A stretch of 64,000 bases of DNA from Cheilinus undulatus (lineage: Eukaryota > Chordata > Actinopteri > Labriformes > Labridae), in NCBI RefSeq assembly GCF_018320785.1, contig NC_054877.1, forward strand, positions 9,494,030 through 9,558,029, written 5' to 3'. The notes below the pieces were generated by a model. That model saw nothing but the letters and a program-made list of their open reading frames with translations. It searched no databases and had not been told where the DNA came from. The translations under genes and the position numbers were made by a program. This document shows, one piece after another, positions 44,041 through 55,640 of this stretch. Each line of letters opens with the position of its first letter. Within the stretch, counting starts at the first letter, position 1.

Positions 44041-47000
44041 TCAGTGGCGTCTCAGCAGTTTGGAGAAGAATCCAGAAGACGTCGGCTTGTCACTCTTGTC
44101 CCGAGCCTCATCTTTGGCCCGGGTCTTCTCCTCCCCCAGCCCCAGCTCCCCTTCCAGTTGCTCCAGCTCCGACTGGTCCAGCAGCTCAAAGTCCTCCACC
44201 TCGCTATCCGACTCTTCTGCCAGCTCCAGCAGCCGGGTGGATTCTGGGAGTCCTGACCGCTCCATGTCACTGAGCGCTGAAAAGCCAACGGCCGCTTCTA
44301 TCCTCTCCTGCATGGCGGCTGTGACAGCGGCCGCGATAACGTCCCCCGCCATCTGGTTGACTAATTCGAGGGCACTGCCGGCAGGTAGGTCAATGTGAGG
44401 ACAGGAAGTGCGCGTGGATTTCACCTGCTGCTGCGGCTGAGGCAGAGGAGAGGGAAGGCCCAGGCTGAGGTCGTCGTCTTCATCGCCGTTTGTTGTTGCA
44501 CCATTGTCAAGTGAGGGGAATTCTGGGAGGCCACCAGTGAAGGCCTCTTCTCTGTCGAGGTCTGAGAAGTTGAGGGAGAAAAATCAGTAATTTAAGCAAG
44601 TTAAACACTGCAAACATTGAACATTTTTATGAGCTGAAATTTTTTTTGAAAGTGTAATACAGTAAATATACACTATATGGACAGAAGTATTAAGCCACTT
44701 GGCCATTATACTAACAGAGACTAATGACATCATATTCAAATGCAGCTTTAACAGCCTTGTCTTGTTTTTTTTTTTTTTTTTTTGGAGGGCTTTCCACAAG
44801 ATTTTTGAGTGTTTCTGTGGGAATTGGTGCCTGTTTATTCTGTACAGCACTTATGAGGTCAGCCTGTCCCGTAATCTCTGTTCCGGTAATCCCAAAGGTG
44901 CTTGATGGGGTTGAGGTCAGGACTCTGAGTGCTTTCAGACAGATACGGTTCTGATTCTGGTTCTGGCTCTGGCTCCAGTATGGAGTCTTAGAACCTTGGT
45001 GCTTTCTGACAAACCAGCCTGCATTCACACCAGTTTAAGTGGAACCAAAGTGCAAGGACATTACTTTGCATCCTCCTCCGCTCCATTTTTTTCCATTTTC
45101 CGCTCGTCTTCAAAACCTAGAATGTGACACACCCACTGATGATGCTGCAGTTGATACCAAGTGTTTTTTTGTTTCAGCTGAGAACCAACTTTTCAGGTTC
45201 CAAACCTTTTGTTTTTTGAACCAGTCGGTTCAAAATTAGGTCTGAAAGGCCTATAGGAGGGACAGTCAAGTTCCTCCACTCTGATTTGATCTCACCATTC
45301 TTTATAGTTCTTCATACACTGGGGCACAGGCATGCTAGAATAGAAAAGGGCCTTCCCCAAACTGTTGCTTCACAGTTACAAGCATAACATTGGTCAAAAT
45401 ATCTTGATATGCTGAAGCATTAAGATTAACATTCACTGGAGGTAAGTGACCTGAGCCAAGATCTGAAAAACAGCCCCATACCATTATCCTGCCTCCACGA
45501 AACTTCATAGGTTCAGAATGCAGTCAGCCAGGTAACATTCTCCAGATGGGGGAGTACCCTGACTCCCCCATCTGACTGCCAAACAGAAAAACATGATTTG
45601 CTACTGCACAGAAGACGTTTCTACGTGAGGCTTGCATGCAACTGCTGCAACTGACATGGAAACCCATCCATGGAGCTGCTGATGCACAGTTTTTGTGTTT
45701 ACATTAATGCCAGTGGAAGTTCAGAACTCTTCAGCTATGGAATCGCTACGGCATCCGTTACCGTACCACGCTAGAAGTCACTGAGCTCTTCAGATACTTA
45801 TGTCCATACACTGTATGTGATTTGAGAATTAGACGGGGTGTTTTTCTTAAATTTGCAAAGATTTAACAGATGCAAAGCTGCACAATCCTGTTGTCAAATG
45901 CTATATTTTTAGGTTGTTGCATTGATTTTGTTTGAGTTTCCCAAAAGAGACAGCAACTGATGTTTGAAATGACTTAATGCACACTGCTCTCTACACTTTG
46001 GAGACTTAAGGATATCAGTGAAGCTGATGAATGTACCCTCTGAGTTCTCGGTCTGTGGCGTGTGTCCCTCTGACAGGTTGAAGGTACCGTTGTCCGTCCA
46101 CGTCACATCTGACACCTCTGTGTCCGATACAGACATCTCCTTACACACTGTGGAGTCGAGCTGCAGGAGGAAAACACATGGAAATGTTAGTAATCAAACA
46201 TCATCTGGCATAAAGGTCTGAATCCTGATGTGGATCATGTGTACCAAATTTCAATTATCTTCAAATGAACCCGTCTGTCTGTCAGCAGAGAGGTAACTAG
46301 ATTAAAACAAGATCATGATCAGCAAACCTTGGGAAACATTGAGGAGAGATCAGACTCTATGCCCTCTCTGTCAGTCTGAGCCTGCAGGATTCTTTTCTCT
46401 GGAGGGAAGAGAACATAAAAACAGAGGATTCAGATTTCTATTTTAAGAAAAAGCTGTATGTCTAGTAGGGCAGAAATGAAACAAATGGCATAGATGAGGG
46501 TGTCTACTCTTTTCTGCTCATACTGGTCTATAATTGTGCACATAAAACCTAATTGCAGCATCTTTCTGAGGTTAAAAGAGGTCTAAATATCTAATGCTTG
46601 AAAGGCTCAGTAAGCTGTTTGTTTTGCATTAGGAAGTGTATTTTATACCTTGAAAACAAATGTATTCAACAGCTGTTTAAGGACTTCCTTTAATTTTATT
46701 TTTCAGTGTATGAATTACACTTTTAAAAACTAAAAGGTTTAGCCCCCTTTATGAAGCAATAAAACATATAGGGTTGACTTCCTTCATGGTCTCCCTCCAA
46801 CTCTCTGTGGTATGAATGGTTTCTCAAAGCTAATCAGAGATCAGCCATCGTCACAACATCTGACCAATCAGTAGTGGCCCAGAGAGTCTCAAACTTCCTT
46901 CTTCCTCCAGAACTTGCAAGATGTGGTTATATGTCTGTTTTGGTCCCAAACAAATGGCCCTAAAACCATAACTAACCATGAGAAGTTGATGAAACTCACA

Positions 47001-49738
47001 CATTATAAAGGTGAATAGTGGTCCTAAATGTCTTGATGAATTTAGTTTGGGTGGGATTTCTAGCTATGATATCAATTTTGGCATGAAAAATGGAGGAACC
47101 ACATTTGATCATACACCAGTTTAAGTTTTTTGCAGTACAAGAAAATACTGTTTCAGTCCGACATGGTCTCTACATATTAAATCATATTTCTGAGTCATTT
47201 TTATTACTTACTTACCATGGTTCTCTTTAATTTTTTGAAGAAACTCCCCAATGCCAAAGTCCAGTTTCTGCAGAACTGGCTCCAGCCACAAACTGACGTC
47301 ATGGGATGAAATCAGAGGCCACAGGAAAAAACCCAGAACTGCAGAGAAAAACACAAAGATGGCAAGATAAGTTATAAACAAAATAATGAAACTGATCCAA
47401 GAAAGAATCGGCCATTAGCATTTGCTATAAAGTCACTGATGTCATTCTATTTGAATCAGATGTGCTCTTTGTCAAATATTTGATATTACTGATAATAGTA
47501 TTTCCCTGACAGGCTCAGAGGGAGGGTGAGGATATTTGAAAGTGCCACATGATGCTTATTTTTGGTGTATCTCCTTATTATAATGCACCGTTATGCTGAT
47601 GACACCCTGGTTTCTGTCATATAGCTCCAATCGTCTCTTTCACTATCATGGCCCAATAAAGACATGTAAGTATTAGTATGAGTATGAGTTAAAGGAAGCA
47701 CAGTGATAATAAACAGTGTTGTCTGATGATTTTGCATATTTATCACACTTAAATGTTTCAGATCATCAAACCAATTTTAATATCTCACAAAGACGACCCA
47801 AGTAAATACAAAATGCAGTTTCTAAATGATGATTTTATTTCTTAAGGGGAAAAATCCAAACCTATCTGGCCCTGTGTGAAAAAGTAATTGATGATAAACC
47901 ATAGTTCTTGAAAAGCTGAGTTCAATTTCCCTGGCCACAAGGTTACAAAGCCATTTCCAAGGTTTTAGGACTCCAGTGAACCACGGTCAGAGCCATTATC
48001 CACAAATGGAGAAAACTGGGAACAGAGGTGAACCTTCCCAGGAGTGGTCAGCCAACCAAAATGACTCCAAGAGTGCAACAACGACTCATCCAGGAGGTCA
48101 AAAAAGAACAATGAATTCTGCTGTCTGCCAGAAAATCCTGAAGGCCAATGTCCGGTCGTCAGTTCGTGCCCTCAAGCTTGGAATGGCCAAGTCAAAGTCT
48201 GGACTTAAATCCACTTGAGCTGCTGTGGTGTGACCTTAAACGGGCAGTTCATACTGGAAAACCCTCCAATATAGTTGAGTTAAAACAATTCTGCGAAGGA
48301 GAGTGGGCCAAAATTCCTCCACAGCAATGAGAACGACTCATCACCAGTTATCACAAATGCTTGATTTCAGTTATTGCTGCCAAGGGTGGCACAACCAGTT
48401 ATTCAGGTTAGGGGGCAATTACTTTTTCACACAGGGCCAGATAGGTTTGGATGTTTTTCCCTTAATAAATAAAATCATCATTTAGAAACTGCATTTTCTA
48501 GTTACTTGGGTCATCTTTGTGAGATACTAAAATTGGTTTGATGGTCTGATACATTTAAGTGTGATAAATATGCAAAAAAATCAGGAATCAGAAATGGGGC
48601 GAATACTTTTTCACGGCACTGTACAGCAGACCAACATCCATACTAGTGTTGCCTCCCTTACCATCAATTAGTTACTTTTCTGTTGGCCCTTATACATCCC
48701 TGATACTGATGCAAAAAAGATGGTTTAAAAATCAATATGTTGATGAGTAGCTTAGCTTTTAAAAGGGATCAATTTAATCAAACCAGGAAAGGATAGTGAA
48801 ACCTATCTATGGCATCTGCCTTCAACTGAAAGCCCTGTCCCTTTAAGGGTGAAAGCAGTCCATCTAATTGAACTTTAACGTTAAATGTGCTTGTTTTAAC
48901 CCAAACTGGGGCGGTTTGAATGGGCACAGGAAGTGCTCTTATCCATACCAACCAGTAGTCTCTTTCTAAGTGATATTCTAGTCTCTTCAGCACAGAAAAA
49001 TGTTCATTCTTGTGTTTACTTACCTAGAATATAAGAGATTACAATCCCTGGAATGTAGCGTCCTAAGACGGCAAAGAAGGTGCACAAACTGCAAACCAGC
49101 AGACAGAACTGGAAGATAGAGAAAAGACAGAAGAATAGCACTAAATATGTACAGTTTTCTCAGTCAGTTTTAGTGTTACTTTTAAAATAACTCTCTGTGT
49201 TACTGTAATGCATACTGAGAGAAGTTACGCATTCAAATACTTTATATTACAAAAATTTAAACTTCTACTACCACACGAGTTTGCCTGTAAATGGCCTGTA
49301 GCAAACGGTACATCTGCTTTCAAATGTTTTAGCTCTACCATCAATCTACAGCCCAGTTAACAGCCGACAGTCTATGGTCTAATGCTGCTGTGAATTAACT
49401 TTTGAAAATTTAATCTCAAATCAAATCAAGAGTCAGTAACAACATTTACTGATTCAGTTTTTTTCTGCTTTAAGAAGAACAAGGACAAAATCATAATTTC
49501 ATGCTTTTCTGTGTCTGACTGAATGAAATAGTTCCAGAGAGCAGAACAACTCCAGGATTTCTTGCAGTAAATAAGTGAGCATTACGGTTAATCTCAGGTA
49601 GTTTTCATCCTCTGTCTCACCTTGCCGGGGTTCTGCTGTTTGAAGGCCGATGTCTCCTGGAGGAAAAGTCTGAGGGAGTCGCTAAGCTGAAGTCCAGACC
49701 CGGACCGGCTGTCCTGGCCTGAATCAATGATCTCCCAG
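44041..49738 (-). CDS. retreg1: Reticulophagy regulator 1 (FAM134B), 3' part of the gene
   Basis: ER-membrane receptor that curves ER tubules and sheets and tethers them to LC3/GABARAP for ER-phagy. Minus-strand exons, each with GT/AG borders and matching phase: 49738-49621, 49108-49024, 47338-47216, 46398-46328, 46160-46037 and 44561-44041 (stop at 44043-44041); about 345 residues. Order: SWEIIDS linker with [15 protein letters not shown], second hairpin of the reticulon-homology domain ([20 protein letters not shown], then [15 protein letters not shown]), [10 protein letters not shown] amphipathic helix, [47 protein letters not shown], and the LC3-interacting core FELL at 44190-44179 inside [20 protein letters not shown]. 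It ends [23 protein letters not shown] favours RETREG1 over RETREG2 and RETREG3. The N-terminal exons with the first hairpin were not found in the window; the gene is 5' partial here. Confidence 0.93.
44669..45815. mobile_element. Tc1/mariner-related element in the last retreg1 intron
   Basis: The ends TACACTATATGGACAGAAGT and ACTTATGTCCATACACTGTA mirror each other, a terminal type common in fish Tc1/mariner relatives. The interior (GTGCTTGATGGGGTTGAGGT, TGCTGAAGCATTAAG, CAGCCCCATACCATTATCC) matches that group in reverse orientation. It is broken by a nested element at 44932-45248. The intron splice sites of retreg1 are outside it. Confidence 0.7.
44932..45248. mobile_element. Nested MITE
   Basis: CTTTCAGACAGATACGGTTC at the left and CGGTTCAAAATTAGGTCTGAAAG (split over 45226-45248) at the right are inverted repeats. 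The sequence on either side belongs to the surrounding Tc1/mariner-related element, so this insertion is younger. No coding frame and no clear target duplication. Confidence 0.65.
47714..48622 (+). mobile_element. Internally deleted Tc1-like element in a retreg1 intron
   Basis: The two ends carry long inverted repeats: ATTTATCACACTTAAATG and AACCAATTTTAATATCTCAC on the left mirror AAATTGGTTTGATGGTCTGA and AAGTGTGATAAATATGC on the right. The outermost right end reads TTTTTCACGGCACTGTA; the left tip is shortened. The interior joins a Tc1 helix-turn-helix piece ([21 protein letters not shown]) directly to the C-terminal piece ([27 protein letters not shown]), so most of the catalytic domain is deleted. 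It lies in the intron between 49024 and 47338 of retreg1, antisense to the gene. A related fragment lies at 55385-55640. Confidence 0.85.
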
Positions 49739-49972
49739 CTACAAGAAAACACACACAGAGGCAGTGTTAGCCATGCATAAGATAACCTAACAGTGGATAT
49801 GTTCCTCCATCCTTAAACACAAACCCAGTTTTCAAACTACATTCACAAAACCTCTGATTCTTCTGGCAAAATATAATAATAACATCCAGGAGTTTAATTT
49901 ATTCTCTAATAAAACTGTTCCAACATCATTCACACAGCAGTGAAAATTACCACAGAGTTAGCGGAGCCCCTG

Positions 49973-51137
49973 ATAAATCCGGATAATGGGCCCCTGATAA
50001 ACCCAGAGAATGGACCCTGATAAACCCAGAGAATGGGCCCCTGATAAACCCAGAGAATGGACCCTGATAAACCCAGAGAATGGACCCCCGACAGACCCAG
50101 AGAATGGACCCCTGATAAACCCAGAGAATGGGCCCCTGATAAACCCAGAGAATGGACCCCCGACAGACCCAGAGAATGGACCCCTGATAAACCCAGACAA
50201 TGAGCCCCTGATAAATCAGGATGATGGGCCCTGATAAACCCAGAGAATGGCCCCTGATAAACCCAGAGAATGGGCCCCTGATAAACCCAGAGAATGGACC
50301 CTGATAAACCCAGAGAATGGGCCCCTGATAAACCCAGAGAATGGACCCTGATAAACCCAGAGAATGGGCCCCTGATAAACCCAGAGAATGGACCCTGATA
50401 AACCCAGAGAATGGGCCCCTGATAAACCCAGAGAATGGGCCCCTGATAAACCCAGAGAATGGACCCCCGACAGACCCAGAGAATGGACCTCTGATAAACC
50501 CAGAGAATGGGCCCCTGATAAACCCAGAGAATGGACCCCCGACAGACCCAGAGAATGGACCCCTGATAAACCCAGACAATGAGCCCCTGATAAATCAGGA
50601 TGATGGGCCCTGATAAACCCAGAGAATGGGCCCCTGATAAACCCAGAGAATGGGCCCCTGATAAACCCAGAGAATGGGCCCCTGATAAACCCAGAGAATG
50701 GGCCCTGATAAACCCAGAGAATGGGCCCTGATAAACCCAGAGAATGAGCCCCTGATAAATCAGGATGATGGGCCCTGATAAACCCAGAGAATGGCCCCTG
50801 ATAAACCCAGAGAATGGGCCCCTGATGAACACAGAGAATGGGCCCCTGATAAACCCAGAGAATGGGCCCCTGATAAACCCAGAGAATGGGCTCCTGATGA
50901 ACACAGAGAATAGGCCCCTGATAAACCCAGAGAATGGGCCCCTGATAGACCCAGAGAATGGGCCCCTGATAAACCCAGAGAATGGGCCCTTGATAAACCC
51001 AGACAATGGGCCCCTTATGAACCCAGAGAATGGGCCCCTGATAAACCCAGAGAATGGGCCCCTGATAAACCCAGAGAATGGGCCCTTGATGAACACAGAC
51101 AATGGGCCCCTGATAAACCCAGAGAATGGGCCCCTGG
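49973..51137. repeat. 24-bp VNTR 5' of the recognised retreg1 exons
   Basis: About 49 units of the 24-base phrase GGGCCCCTGATAAACCCAGA plus GAAT, with 23-base (GGACCCTG), CCCCGACAGACCCAG and GATGAACACAG variants. Blocks carrying GATAAATCAGGATGATGG recur near 50212, 50594 and 50755, showing higher-order duplication of segments. The 24-base unit leaves long frames open on both strands; they are not genes. The array directly adjoins a SINE at its right end. Confidence 0.95.
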
Positions 51138-51395
51138 AGCCTATCCCAGTTGTCACTGGGCGAGAGGCAGGGCTGACATATAGAGACAGACAACCAGGTA
51201 TGCTTACACTCTCACCTATGGCCAATTTAGAGTTACCAGTTAACCTACCAAGCATGTCTTTGGTGGTAGAAGGAAGCCACGCATGCACGAGGAGAACATG
51301 TAAACTCCGCACAGAAAGGCCCTGACCAGGAAGTGAACCAGGGACCTTCTTGCTGTGAGGCAACAGTGCTTACCCCTGCGCCACCGTGCCAAATT
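51138..51395 (-). mobile_element. tRNA-like SINE, minus strand, with a VNTR at its 3' end
   Basis: From 51395 leftward it reads GGCACGGTGGCGCAGGGGTA (A-box-like TGGCGCAGGGGTA), then CCCTGGTTCACTTCC (B-box-like). It continues with TCTGTGCGGAGTTTACATG and GGCCATAGGTGAGAGTG, a very common fish interspersed repeat. It finishes with CAACTGGGATAGGCTCCAGG at the border of the 24-bp VNTR. Confidence 0.75.
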
Positions 51396-52662
51396 TGATT
51401 TTTCAATAAGCCCACCCACATTGTTAAGATTACCAAAAAACAAAAAAGGACTATGTTGTTCCAAATAGCAGCATGAATAATGAATTTCATTTTTGTTGCT
51501 TTTTTGAGAGTGGTTAGAAATAAAGGGTAATATAATGTGGTTATTACAACTGATTTCACTGATCTCCATGGGCCACCTGTTTGCTTGGGTCCCAGCTCTT
51601 CCTTTTATCCTCCCTTGTAGGTGGCCTTGGTGGTCAGGGATTGCTCCAGTGAGCCATCTCACATCTTTACTCCTGTTATTGAGAGTTGTATGCAAATTAG
51701 CGTGCCTATGAAAAGCGTACTATGATGTACTCATAGTATGACAAAACACAGAAGTGTGGACTTCATGTTTCAAAATACTGACTTCTTGTATCAGTTCAAC
51801 AGTTTAAGAGAAAACACAAGCCCTAAAAATGTCACATATGTAGCTGAAAGTAACCTTTAATGGGACTCTAAAAATTTCAATGGGGCACAACTGAGCCATT
51901 TTGGTTTGGTGAGGGTCCAGGTAAAATTTGCAACAAGGACAGAAAGATAGAATCATTTTCTCAGTAACTACAGGGTTATCTCTCCTAGGTTGGTGTTGGT
52001 GCCCTAAATATTGCCCTGTCTCCCCTCACGATCGCCTCCTGTATCAGCTTGACTTCAAGGAACTTTCATGAGTGTTCACGAGAAATTACAGTCTCACATA
52101 TACTCTCACCACCACCTGACTCTAACACCCAGCCTTGTCTCACATAACCCTTACGATGAAAGGTCAACCCGTGGCTCCCCTCTCGACTTCCAGGCACATG
52201 CCCACAGCAAGAGGCCGACTTCCAGGGAAACATGATGGCTGGAACATGTGACAGTGATACCGTGAACGATTAAGGCAGTAAGTGGCGGCCAGATAACCAA
52301 TTCTGTGTTCCAAGAACGACAGACGTGTTCCTGGATAGACATGCCAGGCTTTGTGGATTCAGGACCGTCAGGTTTCACCTCATCAGATCACCTGGAGTGT
52401 GGAGGAGGATTTTATTTCAGCTTGTTTTCCAGCCAACATGGAAACAAACTCAAATGTGGAGGTGCCAGGGTTCACTGAGTACAAGGAGGCCATGCTCAGA
52501 TGAGGATAGGATCTATAAAAGGATATCAACCATTTCCTTTTCAGAGGAGAAACGTTGGTTTCTCTGTTTTATAGCAGAGAATAGACAATGTAGTAAGACT
52601 GTTTGAGATATAATTCTATCATTGCAATGTAGACTGGTAGATATAAGGTTAGATGAGTCAAA
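51396..52662. other. Probable upstream intron of retreg1, nothing recognised
   Basis: No upstream retreg1 exon could be recognised here. Several minus-strand frames reach 100-150 residues but have no family features and overlap the SINE. Confidence 0.4.
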
Positions 52663-53145
52663 CAGTGCCTATAAAAAGTTTCCCCTCCCCCCTTTGATGT
52701 TTTTATAAATCAATCTGGGTCAATATAGTCTAGCTTTTAAAAAAGAACATTTTCAAAAGAACTCCCTTTAATGTCAAAGTGAAAACAGATTTCTACATGG
52801 TAATGTCAAATGAAAAATCCGTAATTTAAAATAAGTGACTGCATAAATATTAACCCCCTTTAGAGTGACTGACCTAATTCAACAGAGGTTCAGCCAACTG
52901 GTGCTAGAAGTCTCACAGTCAGTGAGATGGAGATCAGCTGAGGTCAGTGAGTGTTTCTCAAGTGACAGTAGTGTAGACATCTGTGTCTGGAAGGTCCAGT
53001 CACTGGTTAATCAGTATTCCTGGCAACCATTACACCATGAAGACAAAAGGACACCCCAAACAACTCAGAGAAAAGGTTATGAAAAGTCCAAGTCAGGGGA
53101 TGGATACAGAAGCATTTCCAAGGCTCTGAGCACCCCCCCAAACTT
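52663..53145 (+). mobile_element. Tc1-like element remnant
   Basis: Starts CAGTGCCTATAAAAAGTTTC, a common fish Tc1 terminus. It continues with a frame reading QQRFSQLVLEVSQSVRWRSA and, further on, KGYEKSKSGDGYRSISKAL, which resembles the leader and first helices of such elements. No catalytic part and no clear right terminus. Confidence 0.55.
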
Positions 53146-53370
53146 CAGCTAACTCCAGTGTCCTTACTGCAAATCTTGTACTTGGGAGTCATTGTCAAAG
53201 TCGCAACAGTTTGAACCGAGTTCAGTACAAAACTTTTTCTCTTTTGTGTTTGGTTCAGTGTAGTTCTGAGGCCCAAACTATTGGACTGGTTGTAATGCTC
53301 CATTTGAAGGAGTTTTAGTTTAATTTTAGCACCAGGGATTAAGGGAAAACATCTATTTTCTTTTTCATCC

Positions 53371-53696
53371 ACCCACCTACCAACCCAGGCATCCATCCAT
53401 CCATCCATCCATCCACCCATCCATCCATCCATCCATCCATCCACCCATCCATCCATCCATTTACCCATCCATCCATCCATCCATCCATCCATCCATCCTT
53501 TTACCCATCCATCCATCCATCCATCCTTTTACCCATCCATCCATCCATCCATCCATCCATCCATCCTTTTACCCATCCATCCATCCATCCATCCTTTTAC
53601 CCATCCATCCATCCATCCATCCATCCATCCATCCATCCATCCATCCTTTTACCCATCCATCCATCCATCCATCCATCATCCACTCACCCATCCATG
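53371..53696. repeat. (CCAT)n microsatellite with TTTTACCC interruptions
   Basis: Long ATCC/CCAT runs broken at intervals by CCTTTTACCCATCC near 53497, 53525, 53566, 53594 and 53645. This forms compound units of variable length (28-51 bases). Fish SINE tails commonly end GGATGGATGG, which is the reverse of this motif, so expansion from a SINE tail is plausible. Confidence 0.95.
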
Positions 53697-55384
53697 GTTC
53701 TAAGAACATGTGGCGTATTCTGGTCTTCATGCTCACAGTGGCAGTAGAAGAGCAGACGATTTTGCTGTAAGAGCCAAAATAAGCTCAACAGTTTCTGCAG
53801 CACAAACACAATCATGGAATCTGCCGTTATTGTTGTTGTTAGCAGGGTTAGTGTGGGTTAAGAGGACTCTGACGTGATTGTTCCAGAACAGATGCACTTC
53901 GTTGTATACCTGACAAAAAGGGGTGGTGTACATATTTACTCAAGGACTTGCTTTCAAAAAAAAGAAGTGTTTTGGGGTTCCCAAAAGGCCTTTGACATGT
54001 GGATAAAACACCAATAACAGAAAAAAAGTTTTCATGGATTCTCCTAAACTCGTCTCCTTGTGGTCGGCTCCTAAGGCTGATTTATTTATTAATTTATCTA
54101 TTTTCATGTTTTACTTCAAAAACTGTCTTACGGCGCTGTTCCTACTACATGCTAACGCTCAGCTCCTCATTTTTACGTCTGGTGAAGAGCCGGGGGAAAG
54201 CTCAGACAGGAAGGCAGCAGCCATTAACTGAAACTACAGCGGCCTCTAGTGGCAGGAGGTTCATTACAGTTTAAAAGAGCTTTATAGACCGGGATTTCAA
54301 GCCCATGTTTATGAAAAGTGCTAAGTAAACAGTTAAACCAACTTGTGAATGTCATGCTGGCTAATTTGCTGAACAAATTTAACCGTTTAACTGATTCACC
54401 ACAAGCGTTCCTAGTGCATATCTCTGATTTTCTGTAAATCCCTCCTCAGTTGGTTTTGTTTTCCTGTCTAGTCCAGAAGCATTTGCAACACTTGACAAGA
54501 GTAACTGTCATCACAGCACACATGGGCTGTAAATCAAGACTTTCAGTCCTCATGGCAGTCACATGCTGTTTGAGCTCATCAAGCCCCCAGTAAGCTAAGA
54601 AGCTGATGTATCATGTTTCATCTCTGGACTCTTAAGACCACCACCTCCCAACGATGAGCCAATCGATCAGCCGACAAGTTTCACCACAGTCATCACTTCA
54701 GCAGAAAAATGTCTGAAACTCAGCGGAGAAAATGACAACAAGGACGTCAGCGGAGTGAAGGCGGGGGGAGGGAAGGCCCCACATGAGCAGCTGTTGGGTA
54801 GGGGTCACTTTTTACCCAACCAGTAATCTCTGAAACAACACAGGGAGCGGCATGTCTGAGCCTCTAACAAGCCCAGTGACGATGCTTCAAAAATAGGACC
54901 AGACAAACAATGTGAGGAATGGCGGCAAAAACATCTCACTTGAGATTTGGGAGGGGGGAGAGGGTTGTAAATATGTTACCCAACTGTGTGTTTGGGTACA
55001 CACAACAGAAACACCGACTCTGAGGCAACTAATGCCTGTTTATGTTCAGACTACCGACATAAATATTGTGTATGCAGGGAGAAAGTCAATGCCTGCATGT
55101 GTCAGTCCAAGACATGGCGCCAAAAAGCGACGAGTAACATAAGACACGGATGTTATGGACATGTGGGGAGTGGTGATGCAAGATCTTTGCAGCTTTCCAA
55201 GTAGATCTATGCCGGGTTGTTTATATGTTTGACTGTAATGGAGAGTTAAAGAGCGATTAAAGTCAGCCTTTAGAGTGGACAGGACAGGGAAGAAAGATGG
55301 ATGAGACACACCCACCCCCCCACATGCAGTCAAACACGCGCCAACTGAGAGTTACAACTAGTGACACATGCCGCCATCTAAAGA
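53697..55384. other. Non-coding, nothing recognised
   Basis: No exon or transposon could be supported. The short frames (for example 53999-54274) lack domain features. Confidence 0.45.
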
Positions 55385-55640
55385 AATTCAAGAACAGATG
55401 AGAAACAATGTCAGTGATATCCATCAGTCTGGAAAGGGTTACAAAGCCATTTCTAATGCTTTGGTTCTCCAGGGAACCAAAGTGAGAGCCATTATCCACA
55501 AATAGGGAAAACTTGGAACAGTGGTGAACCTTCCCAGGAGTGGCCAGCCTACCAAAATGACCCCAACGACTCATCCAGGAGGTCACAAAAGAACCCAGAA
55601 CAACATCTAAAGAACTGCAGGCCTCAGTTCACCGTACAAG
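55385..55640 (+). mobile_element. Tc1-like transposase fragment
   Basis: The plus strand encodes GKGYKAIS, VRAIIHK and [15 protein letters not shown], the helix-turn-helix region of a Tc1 transposase. It is closely related to the fragment inside 47714-48622. Both ends are lost. Confidence 0.8.

Noticed and set aside
43997-44398. Plus-strand serine-rich frame of 133 codons
   Set aside because: It is the antisense of the last retreg1 exon, whose protein matches the family along its length.
49930-51363. Large minus-strand frame of 477 codons and several overlapping ones
   Set aside because: They run through the 24-bp VNTR and the SINE, and the repeated GPFSGFIR-like peptide has no gene context.
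53145-53516. Minus-strand frame rich in WMDGWMDG
   Set aside because: Translation of the (CCAT)n array.
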